Assembly (NCBI GenBank): GCA_024760905.1 | Contig: CM045731.1 | Coordinates: 22,857,001-22,921,000 of the forward strand | Length of the DNA stretch: 64,000 bases | Source: Plotosus lineatus | Taxonomy: Eukaryota > Chordata > Actinopteri > Siluriformes > Plotosidae | Reading direction: 5' to 3' | Part shown: positions 1 through 9,276 of the stretch, piece by piece | Position numbering within the stretch: the first letter of the stretch is position 1 | How the letters are laid out: the number at the start of each line of letters is the position of its first letter | Notes under the pieces: model-generated | Databases searched by the model: none | The model's input: the letters and a program-made list of their open reading frames with translations, nothing else | Told to the model about the DNA's origin: nothing | Program-made: the position numbers and the translations under genes

Positions 1-255
1 CATGCCTTTTCTCTTCTCTCTCCGCTTACGGACACCCTTCTCGCCTCTCCTTTGACCAACAGTAGTCCAATTTCCACCAGCACCCTGTTGGTTAACAGCA
101 CTGATGGCAGTCGTTGTTCACCTGGGCTTCGACCGATCTGGTATGGAATTCTTGTTTTTGATTCGCATGTTATATTTTGCATCGGTTTTACGCCGGATGC
201 CCTTCCTGATGCAACCCTCTGTATTTATTTGGCCTTGGGACCGGCGTGGGGATGA
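1..255 (-). mobile_element. RTE-like LINE, 5' leader fragment (antisense)
   Basis: Read on the minus strand this matches the 5' leader of the near full-length RTE-like element at 9277-12375: the segment around 'aggaagggcatccgg' and the stretch holding the 'accggatcggtcgaggcc'-type motif are both recognisable. It is cut by the window edge. The paralogous fragment in block C is 53,040-53,225. The small open frames here are not genes. Confidence 0.8.
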
Positions 256-840
256 ACACTGACTTACCCCCCCATTCCATTTTTATGTACTTATTTAACT
301 TTTTTTGTGAAATTTTATTAAAGTGTGATCCCTCACTTTTCAAGGTAAATTCCAAGACACCCCCAAGCGACCACCGAATTCTGTGAAGTTGGATCAACCC
401 CTCTGACTGACGTATACATAAATGTACATGTGTATATAATATCCATTGGTACATATTCAACAATATAAATATTATAACACTTAAGCGTTGAAAAATAATG
501 CATGAAATGCAAATAAAATATCTAAATACACACACATATTGACGTGCACGCGCGCGCGTGCCCACACACACAGATGCGCATACACACACTTGGATACACA
601 CCTCACATAAAAATAGAAGTAGTTTTGAAGGGGTTTTGGGTAGGGTTTTTTTTGTATAATTTGCCTTGTTTTGTGGCACTTTCCTTAATTTGTTCCCTTA
701 TTCTTCCTTAATGTCTTTACATTTTTTTTTTAAGTCGATGAATATTTAATTAAAAACAAAAAAAGTGATTCACTGTGAATTGAAGTGTGAAGTCGCGAGG
801 GATCCCCGTATTTCCATTTCCTTTATCTTTTAATGTAGAT
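256..840. other. Block A flank, no gene seen
   Basis: This stretch is collinear with 53,226-53,815 in block C, so it belongs to the segmental duplication. It holds a purine/pyrimidine alternating patch with CA and GCGC dinucleotides at about 528-600 and AT-rich sequence after 700. No coding signal was found. Confidence 0.6.
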
Positions 841-1157
841 TCATTCATTTTCTGAACCACTTAATCTAATTTATGGTCATGGGGTGGCTGACACCCATCT
901 CAGTCGACTCTGGGCAAGGGCAGAGGACACCCTGGACGGCTTACTATGCCATCACAGGGCAGAACCACGCTGAAGGTTATGCAGTCTACTCTTTACGAAA
1001 GTCAGCGCTGGTTCTTTTACATGCCTCACAGCATAGAAAGTGAAATATATGGCCGGCCTTTGATAACCCAGTTAGCTGCACTGGGGGACAGTGACAACCT
1101 TGTGGAGAGTGGGACTCAAGCCCCCAACCTTGGGATCAGTGATCTGACACCTTAACA
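841..1157 (-). mobile_element. tRNA-derived SINE with 'CATTCATTTTCTGAACC' tail
   Basis: On the minus strand a degenerate tRNA-like head (right end, near 1157) is followed by a body containing the complement of 'gctgcactgggg' and ends in a tail whose plus-strand sequence is 'tcattcattttctgaacc' followed by a block with 'acaccctggac'. Other copies with this tail are 20301-20623 and 39373-39697. The same head and body with a different tail occur at 14079-14420 and 43787-44127. The copy is old and its pol III boxes are damaged. Confidence 0.7.
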
Positions 1158-1399
1158 CAACATCACCCATATGTTTTCATGTTATTTGAGTCATTTTCAA
1201 TGTTAAAGTGTTCTCACCAATATGGGTGACACATGGCTTCAAATTTGAAACACTGATTTGCAAAGTCGTCCATTCTTTCTTTTTTGGATTAATGACTCAT
1301 ACAGGTGGAAGTCATGACTATTGTTTTGTTGAAGCATGCATCCACACTGATACTTTGCAGATAAGAATGGATATGCTTGTATTAAGATATGCTTGAGTA

Positions 1400-2364
1400 C
1401 AGTGGTACCTCACTTTTCAAAATTAATCTGTTCCAGAAGTGGTTTCATAACCTGATTTTTTTCATAAGTTGAGTCACATTTTACATGTAAAAGGCCTGAT
1501 TCGTTCCAAGGCCCCCAATACTACCCCCTTAATCCTTTAAAAAACTTGTAAAAATATACCTTTTAAGGCTCCTTAATGCCTCAATATTGTACCGATGGGA
1601 GACTGGTTTGGCCATGTTCCTTTGCAATATCACTCAACCTCATGCCACGAGCCCGTTTCTTCTTTTCACTCGCATCAGGAATCACTTTCTTGGGGCCCAT
1701 GATGAATGACGAAAAATAAAGTTGCAAGGAACACACTCGAAAAACTCACGAAACAGCAGTAACTCTGTCCTTTACGCGTGTTAGAACTCCATGATAAACA
1801 ATGGGTCGAAGGCACACGAAAAGCATCATGTTTATTATGGAGACGCAGCTCCCTCCGAACCAATGGGAGGCCAGCGGGGTGGGGTGTTGGGCGATAGCCA
1901 TGGGGAGAGCAACTCGCGCATTGTCTGAATGTTTTTAGATGGCGCATTTTGTAACATCAATTTTTTCGTATCCAGTGGCTTAAATTTTAGGTCAATGCAT
2001 TTCATAACTTGGATTTTTCGTTTGTTATGTATTTATCATTTGCATGTTAGATGTTTTGGAGACAAAGTCAGACAGGCCAGATTGAGATGGTTTGGACATG
2101 TACAGAGGAGGGATAGTGAGTATATTGGTCGTAGGATGCTGAGGTTGGAACTACCAGGCAAAAGGCCCAGAGGAAGACCAAAGAGAAGATTTATGGATGC
2201 GATGAAGGCGGACATGAAGGTCGTTGGAGTAAGAGTAGAAGATGCAGAGGATAGGGAGAGATGGAGGCAGATCATTTGCTGTGGCGACCCCTGAAGGGAA
2301 CAGCCGAAAGGAAAAGAAGAAGATTTTTCGTTTGTTGGGTCTTTCGTTCGGTGAGGTGCCACTG
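1400..2364. mobile_element. Mariner-like MITE ('CAGTGGTACCTC' ends), interrupted by a LINE
   Basis: The left end reads CAGTGGTACCTCAC and the right end GTGAGGTGCCACTG, inverted repeats flanked by TA on both sides (1398-1399 and 2365-2366), as expected for Tc1/mariner-type insertion. No transposase is present, so it is non-autonomous. A 5'-truncated RTE LINE is nested at 2027-2321. Relatives or fragments occur at 7323-7653, 13797-14078, 15136-15645 and 61195-61323. Confidence 0.75.
2027..2321 (+). mobile_element. RTE-like LINE, 5'-truncated 3' end with 15-bp target duplication
   Basis: It encodes the C-terminal end of the LINE protein (motifs RLRWFGHVQRRDSEYIG and RPRGRPKRRFMD) and ends in the family's 3' end, 'ggaaaagaagaag'. 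The 15-bp direct repeat GATTTTTCGTTTGTT lies on both sides (2012-2026 and 2322-2336), which marks a clean target-primed insertion into the surrounding MITE. It is not a host gene. Confidence 0.85.
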
Positions 2365-2387
2365 TACATACATATATAAGTACATTT

Positions 2388-2660
2388 AAGAGGTTTTGGA
2401 GACAACGTCACAGAGGCTAGATTGATATGGTTTGGACGTGTACAGAGAAGGGATAGTTACTATAATGGTAGTAGGATGCTGAGGTTGGAACTTCCTGGCA
2501 GAAGGCCTGGAGGAAGGCCAACGGAAGAGATTTATGGATGTGGTGAAGGAGGACATGCAGGTAGTTGGCATATAAGAAGATGCAGAGGATAGGGTGAGAT
2601 GGAGGCAGATGATTTGCTATGGTGACCCCTGAAGTGAACATCTGAGAGGAAAAGAAGATG
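2388..2660 (+). mobile_element. RTE-like LINE 3'-end relic
   Basis: A second, more diverged copy of the LINE 3' region (from 'gaggttttggagacaacgtc' to 'gaggaaaagaag'). It is collinear with 53,999-54,237 in block C, so it predates the A/C duplication. The frame is broken by stops. Confidence 0.75.
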
Positions 2661-2928
2661 CTTGTATTCGAGTCCTGTTGATGTGTGCATGACATTTCCC
2701 AGGTATGAGATTTTTCCGCTTTTTTGGTGGAAATCGGCTTTTTGTAACCTCCAGAGGCCATTATGTATTTTATTCCAAATTCATTTAAAAAAAAAAAAAT
2801 TAATATATATGTATTATATTGGTGGGGGGGGGGTTGTTGAACTCCCGCTCCTTCAAGCGTGATGACGTTGTATGATACGATGTTCCGACGAACATGTGCA
2901 TTTCATTAGAGGCTTAGTGTTAAACAGG

Positions 2929-3053
2929 AAGTTCTCGCAGTGAAGTCTCATCTTTGTGATTTGTGAGGCGCTTCACCGAAAGTAGGCGCTTGTCGCAAGT
3001 GACACACGGAGCTTGAGAGACGAAGCACGGCTTATCCAGACTTTCGATTTTTC
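2929..3053 (+). other. Putative 5' untranslated exon of zinc-finger gene A
   Basis: About 125 bp upstream of the zinc-finger intron is conserved in all three blocks (32636-32754 in B, 55020-55134 in C) and ends at a splice donor-like site (TCAA|GTAAGC here, GTAAAC in B, GTGAGC in C). It has no ATG, and reading back in frame from the zinc-finger ATG meets a TGA, so the exon should be untranslated. The 5' boundary and promoter are not determined. Transcript data would decide. Confidence 0.45.
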
Positions 3054-3509
3054 AAGTAAGCAAGTGATGGTTGAGTACTAAACAAGTAACAAGTGTGCTT
3101 TTTCTACATAGATGTGATACAGCAATGCCATTTCTTTTTCAAGTACTTTAACCTTTCAAACCCTCTCCAAAAGTTATGAAATTACTAATCTTTTGGAGAG
3201 GTAATTGATGTGTTAGAGATTTCTAGGTTCCTTTTATTATTGTAGAAATAATTAAGTATTAACTTAGTTTGAACACTGAAATTGTGGAAGAGTACAAGAA
3301 GAAAGAATACACTTGTAAAATATCGTTATATCAGTGTGTACTTGCAATTCTTAAGATATTTTGATATTTTGAAGATTTTTTGAGTTTTTTTCATCCATGG
3401 CCAATCTCATGCTTGAGTTCCAGTCAATAAGAATCTGGATTAAAACATTATTATTCATAAATATATATTTATAATTACTGAGTAATCTTTTTATTTTAAT
3501 GTTTTCCAG
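3054..3509 (+). other. Intron of zinc-finger gene A
   Basis: The interval between the conserved donor and the acceptor 'ttttattttaatgttttcca|g' just before the coding exon. It has a pyrimidine-rich 3' end. The same intron exists in B (with a LINE-tail insertion) and C (with a 0.76-kb insertion and an internal deletion). Confidence 0.45.
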
Positions 3510-4964
3510 ATGTACCAGTGCTCCGAGTGTGGGATGAATTTTGCCCAATTTCCTAGTTTCAAAAAACATAAACGTCTCCACAAAGGGGAGAAGCCTTATG
3601 ACTGCAAACAGTGTGGGAAGAGTTTTACTTGGCAGAGCCATCTCCAACAGCATGAGCGTATCCACACAGGAGAAAAACCATATTGCTGTGAACAGTGTGG
3701 GAAGAGTTTTACTTGTAGGAGTGGTCTCCAACACCATGAACGTATCCACACAGGAGAAAAACCATATTGCTGCGAACAGTGTGGGAAGAGTTTTACTTGT
3801 AGGAGTCATCTCCAACACCACGAGCGTATCCACACAGGAGTCAAGCCTTATTACTGCGAGCAGTGTGGGAAGAGTTTCTCATGGCAGAGTAATCTTCAAA
3901 GGCATGAGCGGATCCACACAGGAGAGAAACCATATTCCTGCGAAGAGTGTGGGAAGAGTTTCTCACAACAAAGTCATCTCCAACAGCATGAGCGTATCCA
4001 CACAGGAGACAAGCCATATTACTGCGAACAGTGTGGCAAGAGTTTTACTCATCAGACCTCTCTCCGACAGCATGAGGGTATCCACACAGGAGACGAGCCG
4101 TATTACTGCGAACAGTGTGGCAAGAGTTTTGTTCATCAGACTTCACTTCAACGCCACAAAATTTCTCACACAGGAGAGAAACCATATTCCTGCGAAGAGT
4201 GTGGGAAGAGTTTCTCACAGCGGAGTCATCTCCAACAGCATGAGCGTATCCACACAGGAGATAAGCCATATTACTGCGAACAGTGCGGGAAGAGTTTTAC
4301 TCATCAGACTTCTCTCCGACAGCATAAGCGTATCCATACAGGAGACAAGCCTTATGACTGCAAACAGTGTGGGAAAAGTTTCTCACAGCAGAGTAATCTC
4401 CAAAAGCATGAGTGGATCCACACAGGAGAAAAGCCGTATCACTGCAACCACTGCGGAAAGAGTTTTACTTCTCGGAGTCTTCTCCAACGGCACGAGCATA
4501 TCCACACGGGAGAGAAATCATTTTACTGTGAACAATGTGGGAAGAGTTTTACTTATCAGACTTCTCTCCAACAGCATAAGCGTATCCACACAGGAGTCAA
4601 GCCTTATTACTGCGAACAGTGTGGGATGAGTTTCTCACAGCAGAGTAATCTCCGACAGCATGAGCGGATCCACACAGGAGAGAAGCCGTTTTCTTGTGAA
4701 TGGTGTGGGAAGAGTTTTTCTCGGCAGAGCTCTCTTCAAGTCCACAAACGTATCCACACGGGAAGAAGCCAAATTACTGCCAACGGTGTGGAAGGTTTTT
4801 TTCTCAGCGGAGCTCTCTCCAATGCCATCACTGTTTCAGAACCCGGAGAAATCTCCACAGCCAAGAGCAGAGTTAGTCAGCACAGCCGCTGTATTTCTAT
4901 GGACAATTTGGGTGGTGCTGTCACCAAAGAAGACCATTTTGTGAACAAAAGTGCATCAACATAA
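3510..4964 (+). CDS. C2H2 zinc-finger protein, paralogue A (15 fingers)
   Basis: A 484-residue protein made almost wholly of tandem Kruppel-type C2H2 fingers, expected to bind DNA in the nucleus as a transcription regulator. There are 15 fingers of 28 residues from residue 4 to about 422, joined by TGEKP-type linkers (variants TGVKP and TGDKP). Finger 1 (CSECGMNF) is the most divergent. The last 60 residues are not a finger and arise from a frameshift shared with paralogues B and C. The ATG lies at the first base of the exon after a 3' splice site (TTTTCCAG), and no upstream in-frame start exists, so this start is preferred although its Kozak context is weak. No KRAB, BTB or SCAN domain is visible. 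An ATTAAA at about 4995 could act as a poly(A) signal. A truncated RTE LINE follows about 150 bp after the stop. The frame is intact over 1.45 kb, so it is probably a real gene; the DNA target is unknown. Confidence 0.9.
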   Translation: MYQCSECGMNFAQFPSFKKHKRLHKGEKPYDCKQCGKSFTWQSHLQQHERIHTGEKPYCCEQCGKSFTCRSGLQHHERIHTGEKPYCCEQCGKSFTCRSHLQHHERIHTGVKPYYCEQCGKSFSWQSNLQRHERIHTGEKPYSCEECGKSFSQQSHLQQHERIHTGDKPYYCEQCGKSFTHQTSLRQHEGIHTGDEPYYCEQCGKSFVHQTSLQRHKISHTGEKPYSCEECGKSFSQRSHLQQHERIHTGDKPYYCEQCGKSFTHQTSLRQHKRIHTGDKPYDCKQCGKSFSQQSNLQKHEWIHTGEKPYHCNHCGKSFTSRSLLQRHEHIHTGEKSFYCEQCGKSFTYQTSLQQHKRIHTGVKPYYCEQCGMSFSQQSNLRQHERIHTGEKPFSCEWCGKSFSRQSSLQVHKRIHTGRSQITANGVEGFFLSGALSNAITVSEPGEISTAKSRVSQHSRCISMDNLGGAVTKEDHFVNKSAST

Positions 4965-5111
4965 AGCCATCAGCATATAATTGGAAACTATTGCATTAAA
5001 TTATAATGTTGTTTGGGATTTTTTTTTAATATTTTTGAATAGTTTACAGTCAGTGACCTCATGAGCACCTATGGCTTTTTATAGAACTATTAATGAAGTT
5101 GTTTATTTGCT

Positions 5112-6903
5112 ATGGAAGTTAGTGACTGCAAAGTAGTAGCGGGTGAGTGTTGCCAAACATCATAGGGTGGTGATGTGCAGGATTACGCTGATGGTGAGGA
5201 AGGTGAATAAGGCAAAGCCAGAACAGAAGACAAAGTGGTGGAAGCTGAAAAAGGAAGAGTGTCGGGTTGTCTTCAAGGAGGAGTTGAAACAGGCTTTGGG
5301 TACTCAGGAAGTGCTTCCAGATGACTGGACAACTCCAGCTAATGTGATCAGGAAGTCAGGTAGGACTATACGTGGTGTGTCATCTGGAAGGAGAATAGAT
5401 AAGGAGACTTGGTGGTAGAATGAGAAAGTGCAGAAGTGAGTACAAAGGAAGAGGTTAGCTAAGAAGTGGGATATTGAGAGGACCGAAGAGAGTAAACAGG
5501 AGTACAGGGAGACAGCATAAGGTGAAGGTAGCGATGTCAGAAGTGTGCTGGGAAGATGGAAAGATTACTTTGAAGAGCTGATGAATGAGAAAAAAAAGGG
5601 AAGAAGAGGTGACTGTTGAGGACCAGGAAGGAGCAAAGATTAGTGGGGGTGAAGTGAGGAGGGCATTGAAGAGGATGAAGAATGGAAAGGCAGTTGGTTC
5701 TGATGATATGCCTGTGGAGGTATGGAAGTGTCTAGGGGAGGTAGCAGCAGACTTTCTGACAAGAACATTCAGCAACGTCTTGGAGAGTGAGATGATGCCA
5801 GAGGAATGGAGGAGAAGTGTGATACTGCCCATTTTTAAGAACAAGGGAGACGTGCACAGTTGCAGCAACTACAGAGGGATAAAGTTGATGAGCCATACGA
5901 TGAAGTTATGGGAAAGAATAGTGGAAGCTAGACTACGGATAGAGGTCCGCATTCGTGAACAACAGTTTGGTTTCATGCCAAGAAAGAGCACCACAGACGC
6001 AATGTTTGCTTTGAGGATGTTAATAGAGAAATACAGAGAAGGTCAGAAGGAGCTGCATTGTGCCTTTGTGGATCTGGAGAAAGCATATGACAGGGTGCCG
6101 AGAGAGGAACTGTGATATTGCGTGAGGAAGTCTGGAGTGGCACAGAAGTATGTTAGAGTTGTTCAAGACATATATGAGAGATGTAAGACAGTGGTGAGGT
6201 GTGCTGTCGGTGTGACAGAAGAGTTCAAGGTGGAGGTAGGACTGCATCAATGGTCAGCTCTGAGCCCCTTCTTGTTTGCTATGGTGATGGACAGGCTGAT
6301 AGACGAGGTTAGACAAGATTCTCCATGGACTATGATGTTTGCAGGTGACATTGTGATCTGTAGTGAGAGCAGAGAACAAGTGCAGGAAAATCTAGAGAGG
6401 TGGAGGTATGCCCTGGAAAGGAGAGGAATGAAGGTTGGCCTCAGTAAGAGAATACATGTGTGTGAACGACAAGGACCCAAGAGGAACGGTGAGGTTACAG
6501 GGAGCAGAGACAAGGAAGGTGGAGGATCTGAAGTACTTCGGCTCAACAATCCAGAGCAATGGGAAGTGTGTAAAAGAGGTGAAGTAGCGTGTGCAGGCAG
6601 GTTGGAATGGTTGGAGAAAAGTGTCTGGTGTAATGTGTGATAGGAAGGTATCGGCAAAAATGAAAGGAAAAGTGTACAAGACAGTGTTGAGGCCAGCGAT
6701 GTATGGTTTCGAAACAGTGGCCCCAAGGAAAAGACAGGAGGCAGAGAGGGCGGTAGCAGAGATGAAAATGTTGAGGTTCTCTTTGGGAGTAACGAGAATG
6801 GATAGGATCAGGAATGAGTACATCAGCGGGACAGCACATGTAAGCACATGTGATAATTCGCTGTGGCGATCCCTGAATGGAACAGCCGAAAGGAAAAGAA
6901 GAC
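5112..6903 (+). mobile_element. RTE-like LINE, 5'-truncated, degenerate
   Basis: It begins inside the endonuclease-RT linker and runs through reverse transcriptase ([36 protein letters not shown]) to the 3' end 'gaaaggaaaagaag'. The catalytic box normally FADD reads FAGD at about 6340, so the first catalytic aspartate is lost. Stops and frameshifts break it into several frames (5143-5418, 5585-6115, 6122-6640, 6591-6938), and about 220 bp before the 3' end are missing. Paralogous insertions sit at the same place after zinc-finger genes B (34815-35997) and C (57290-60500), so it was there before the triplication. Confidence 0.88.
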
Positions 6904-7322
6904 AAAGATACTCTCTATGTGCACTCTGTCATTTGTAAAGCTTACAGGTTTCTGTCTAGTTCTTAAATATTGTGATTTTTACTGATATAATAATGCATAT
7001 TGATCTGATCATGAAACCAAGACATTTCCAATGACTCAAATTCAAACTTGAATAAAAAAAATGTCCAACTTCGTGAATTAACGCATCAAAATCTTTTGTG
7101 CACGCCTTGGAGATGTCATATCAGGATATATTCGTTATGTTCAAAATGGTTACAGTGTAATTAAAGAACGTGAAATAAGCCTCAAAGTCCTTGTAATAGT
7201 TTTTATTTCCTTCACTCAAATACATTGGGAACACTGGCATATTCTGTTCCTAATCAAAACATGAACAATATCTACTAGTGTTATCGATTTGGAGAAGTGC
7301 TTCTCAATTATTTGCTGTCGTG
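6904..7322. other. Block A/C shared flank, no gene seen
   Basis: This is collinear with 60,501-60,840 (shared landmark 'gtgcactctgtcatttgtaa'). AT-rich; no coding signal. The A/C match ends at 'caattatttgctgtcgt', where A continues into a MITE fragment. Confidence 0.6.
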
Positions 7323-7653
7323 CCCCGCCAAGGAAGAGGAAAACATGAGCTGCCTCATCCCTCCTGTCCAATGGGATGCCAGCGGGGGCGAGATGTTGGG
7401 AGATAGGCAATGGCAGGTAGCTGCGTCATCCCTCCTAGCCAATGGGAGGCCAACGGGACAGGATGTTTGCATATCATTGATGTGAGAGCAGCTCGTGCAT
7501 TGTTTGAATGTTTGAATGGAGCGTTTGAATTTTTAAGATGGAGCTTTCGTAACGTGAACTTGTTTTGTATCCAGAGACAAAAATTTTAGGAAAATGTGTT
7601 TCGTAACCTGCATTTTTTGTTTGATGAGACTTTCGTAAAGTGAGGTACCACTG
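7323..7653. mobile_element. Mariner-like MITE fragment (right end)
   Basis: It ends in GTGAGGTACCACTG followed by TA, the terminal inverted repeat of the family at 1400-2364, and shares internal sequence with it ('ccaatgggaggccaacggg'). The left end is missing. Confidence 0.6.
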
Positions 7654-7803
7654 TATAAAACACTTTCACCAACAAAACAAAAATGAATTAAACTATTCTT
7701 CTTCTTCTTGTCAAAATGATTTAGTCCAGATCAATGGCTATAATGAGCATGTTGTGCGGTGCACAGTTTTTTGAAGCAGGGTTTAAAGCTCGATACTGAA
7801 CTC

Positions 7804-8172
7804 TCAGCCCCTGCTCAATGCTGAACTGGGACCTGCACCCATTTTCGCAGCGCAGACGTCATCGAGCATGCCAGAGACCGTGTTTGCTGCAGGTCGGATC
7901 AGTTCATCGACTCTGGGGTTTTCTAAACTGAGCAGTTTGGTACTCCATTTTATCTGATAACAGAGCTCGCTGGTTTGCTGGAGGAGCATTCACAAAGCGG
8001 GATGGTTGTTGGCAATACTTGGTACGTTTTCGCTGAAAAAACTCATGCGGCACATCACGTGATCGGGGTGTGATGTCTTTAAGTGACGCCTGAATTTATT
8101 TGGGTTCATGCTGTCCGCTGCCAATGTTTTCAGACACAGGAAACACAGCGGTCTTTCCTCGTTTCTCACCAC
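7804..8172 (-). pseudogene. hAT transposase N-terminal relic with BED-type zinc finger
   Basis: Two adjoining minus-strand frames. The upstream one (7990-8172) has a BED-finger pattern, CFLCLKTL...SMNPNKFRRHL...HPDH, typical of ZBED5-like hAT transposases. The second (7804-7989) resembles the following segment of that family (DELIRPAANTVSGMLDD). Stops separate them, and the dimerisation and catalytic parts are absent. The hAT terminal repeat at about 8452-8473 and the tract from 8270 probably belong to the same element. Confidence 0.7.
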
Positions 8173-8269
8173 AGCACAGTGAAGCCGAGTACTACACCTG
8201 CTTCATCATAGCTCCTCAACTTAGCCTTCTGGAGACTTGCGTTTCTCTCACTGTCTCCGTCTCTCTTCG

Positions 8270-8473
8270 CCTCTGTTAAAAATTTCCGTGGTGGGTTTAT
8301 TCAGTTTACTTCTTATTTTACCTCTGGGCACACTCTAACAATGAGGAAGCCACTGCCACCTGCTGTAGTGGATGTAGAATTACACTTTATCCTAATACGG
8401 CAAAAAAAAAAAAAAAAACATGTTCCCTGGGGCCACCCCAGGGGGGCATACCCCACTATTTGGGAACCACTGC
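8270..8473. mobile_element. hAT element terminus
   Basis: It ends in 'ctatttgggaaccactg', the complement of the hAT-like terminus CAGTGGTTCCCAAATAG. It is paralogous to 62,235-62,452 in block C. The A-run at about 8401-8419 differs in length between copies. An opposite-orientation left end of a related element is at about 13,234. Confidence 0.65.
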
Positions 8474-8639
8474 TGAGAGAAATTTGAAGAAAAGTGCATA
8501 TTAGTCAGTTTAAATATATTAGCGTCTGTATTTTTCTTTCCAAATTCAGTCACTGTATAAACTGAATCATCTTAAGATTTTGTTTTTCTTTGAAGGGCTG
8601 AAATAATATTTAGCTGTATAACCACTGTTTCTGAGAAGT

Positions 8640-9175
8640 GCTGTACATCTGTGATTTCAGAGTTCTTTGTATTTTTTGGTTTTGGCTCAGAAAGTGCATT
8701 ATTGGTGTCACCCTACAAGTTTTCTATTGGGTTAAGGTCTGGGAATCAGGTTAGCCGCTTCATAAAGTCAGTCTTGTTGGTCTGCACCAAGATGTTGCCC
8801 ATTTAATGGTGTTTTTGGGGGTGTTGTTTTGTTGGAACACCCATTTCAAGGGTATTTCCTCTTCAACACTAGTCAGCATGACGTCTTTCAGTATTCTGAT
8901 GTATTCATACTGATCCATAATTCTTGGGATGCAATAAAGAGGGCCAACACCATAGTATGAGAACCATCAACATTTGATGCTTGTGCCAGCATGCTTTCAC
9001 AATGTACTGTGGCTTGAATTCAGTGTGTGGGCGTGATCTAGGGGGTCTTGCTTGTATTAAAGGATAGCTTACATCAGGCTGCTTGCTGCCTTCCTTCCAC
9101 ACTGCGATTATTTTTAACACGCCCCTTTCAATTAGTGATTCAGTTACACAATCAACATCATTATAGGTCATTGTG
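8640..9175 (-). pseudogene. Tc1-like transposase relic (block A)
   Basis: Minus-strand frames with recognisable Tc1 transposase pieces: a segment like YEYIRILKDVMLTS, then an EEEIPLKWVFQQ block in which the catalytic aspartate after QQ is replaced (NNTPK instead of DNDPK), then PDLNPIE-like residues. Frameshifts and stops run throughout. The copy at 62,640-63,120 in block C is paralogous. Confidence 0.7.
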
Positions 9176-9276
9176 TCAGATGATTTTAAATTGTTTTACA
9201 CATGTATGGAAAATTAAAGGCGGGTATTAAGATATGTATTTGTTGGTTATTTATTTATTTTACTTTGCATGCTGCA

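Noticed and set aside
1929..2294. Host gene with motif RWFGHVQRRD
   Set aside because: This is the C-terminus of the RTE-like LINE, repeated many times in the window and bounded by a target duplication here.
3541..4629. Second long plus-strand frame, and minus-strand frames, overlapping zinc-finger gene A (likewise in B and C)
   Set aside because: Shadows created by the 84-bp periodic finger repeats; the finger frame has all Cys/His ligands and linkers.
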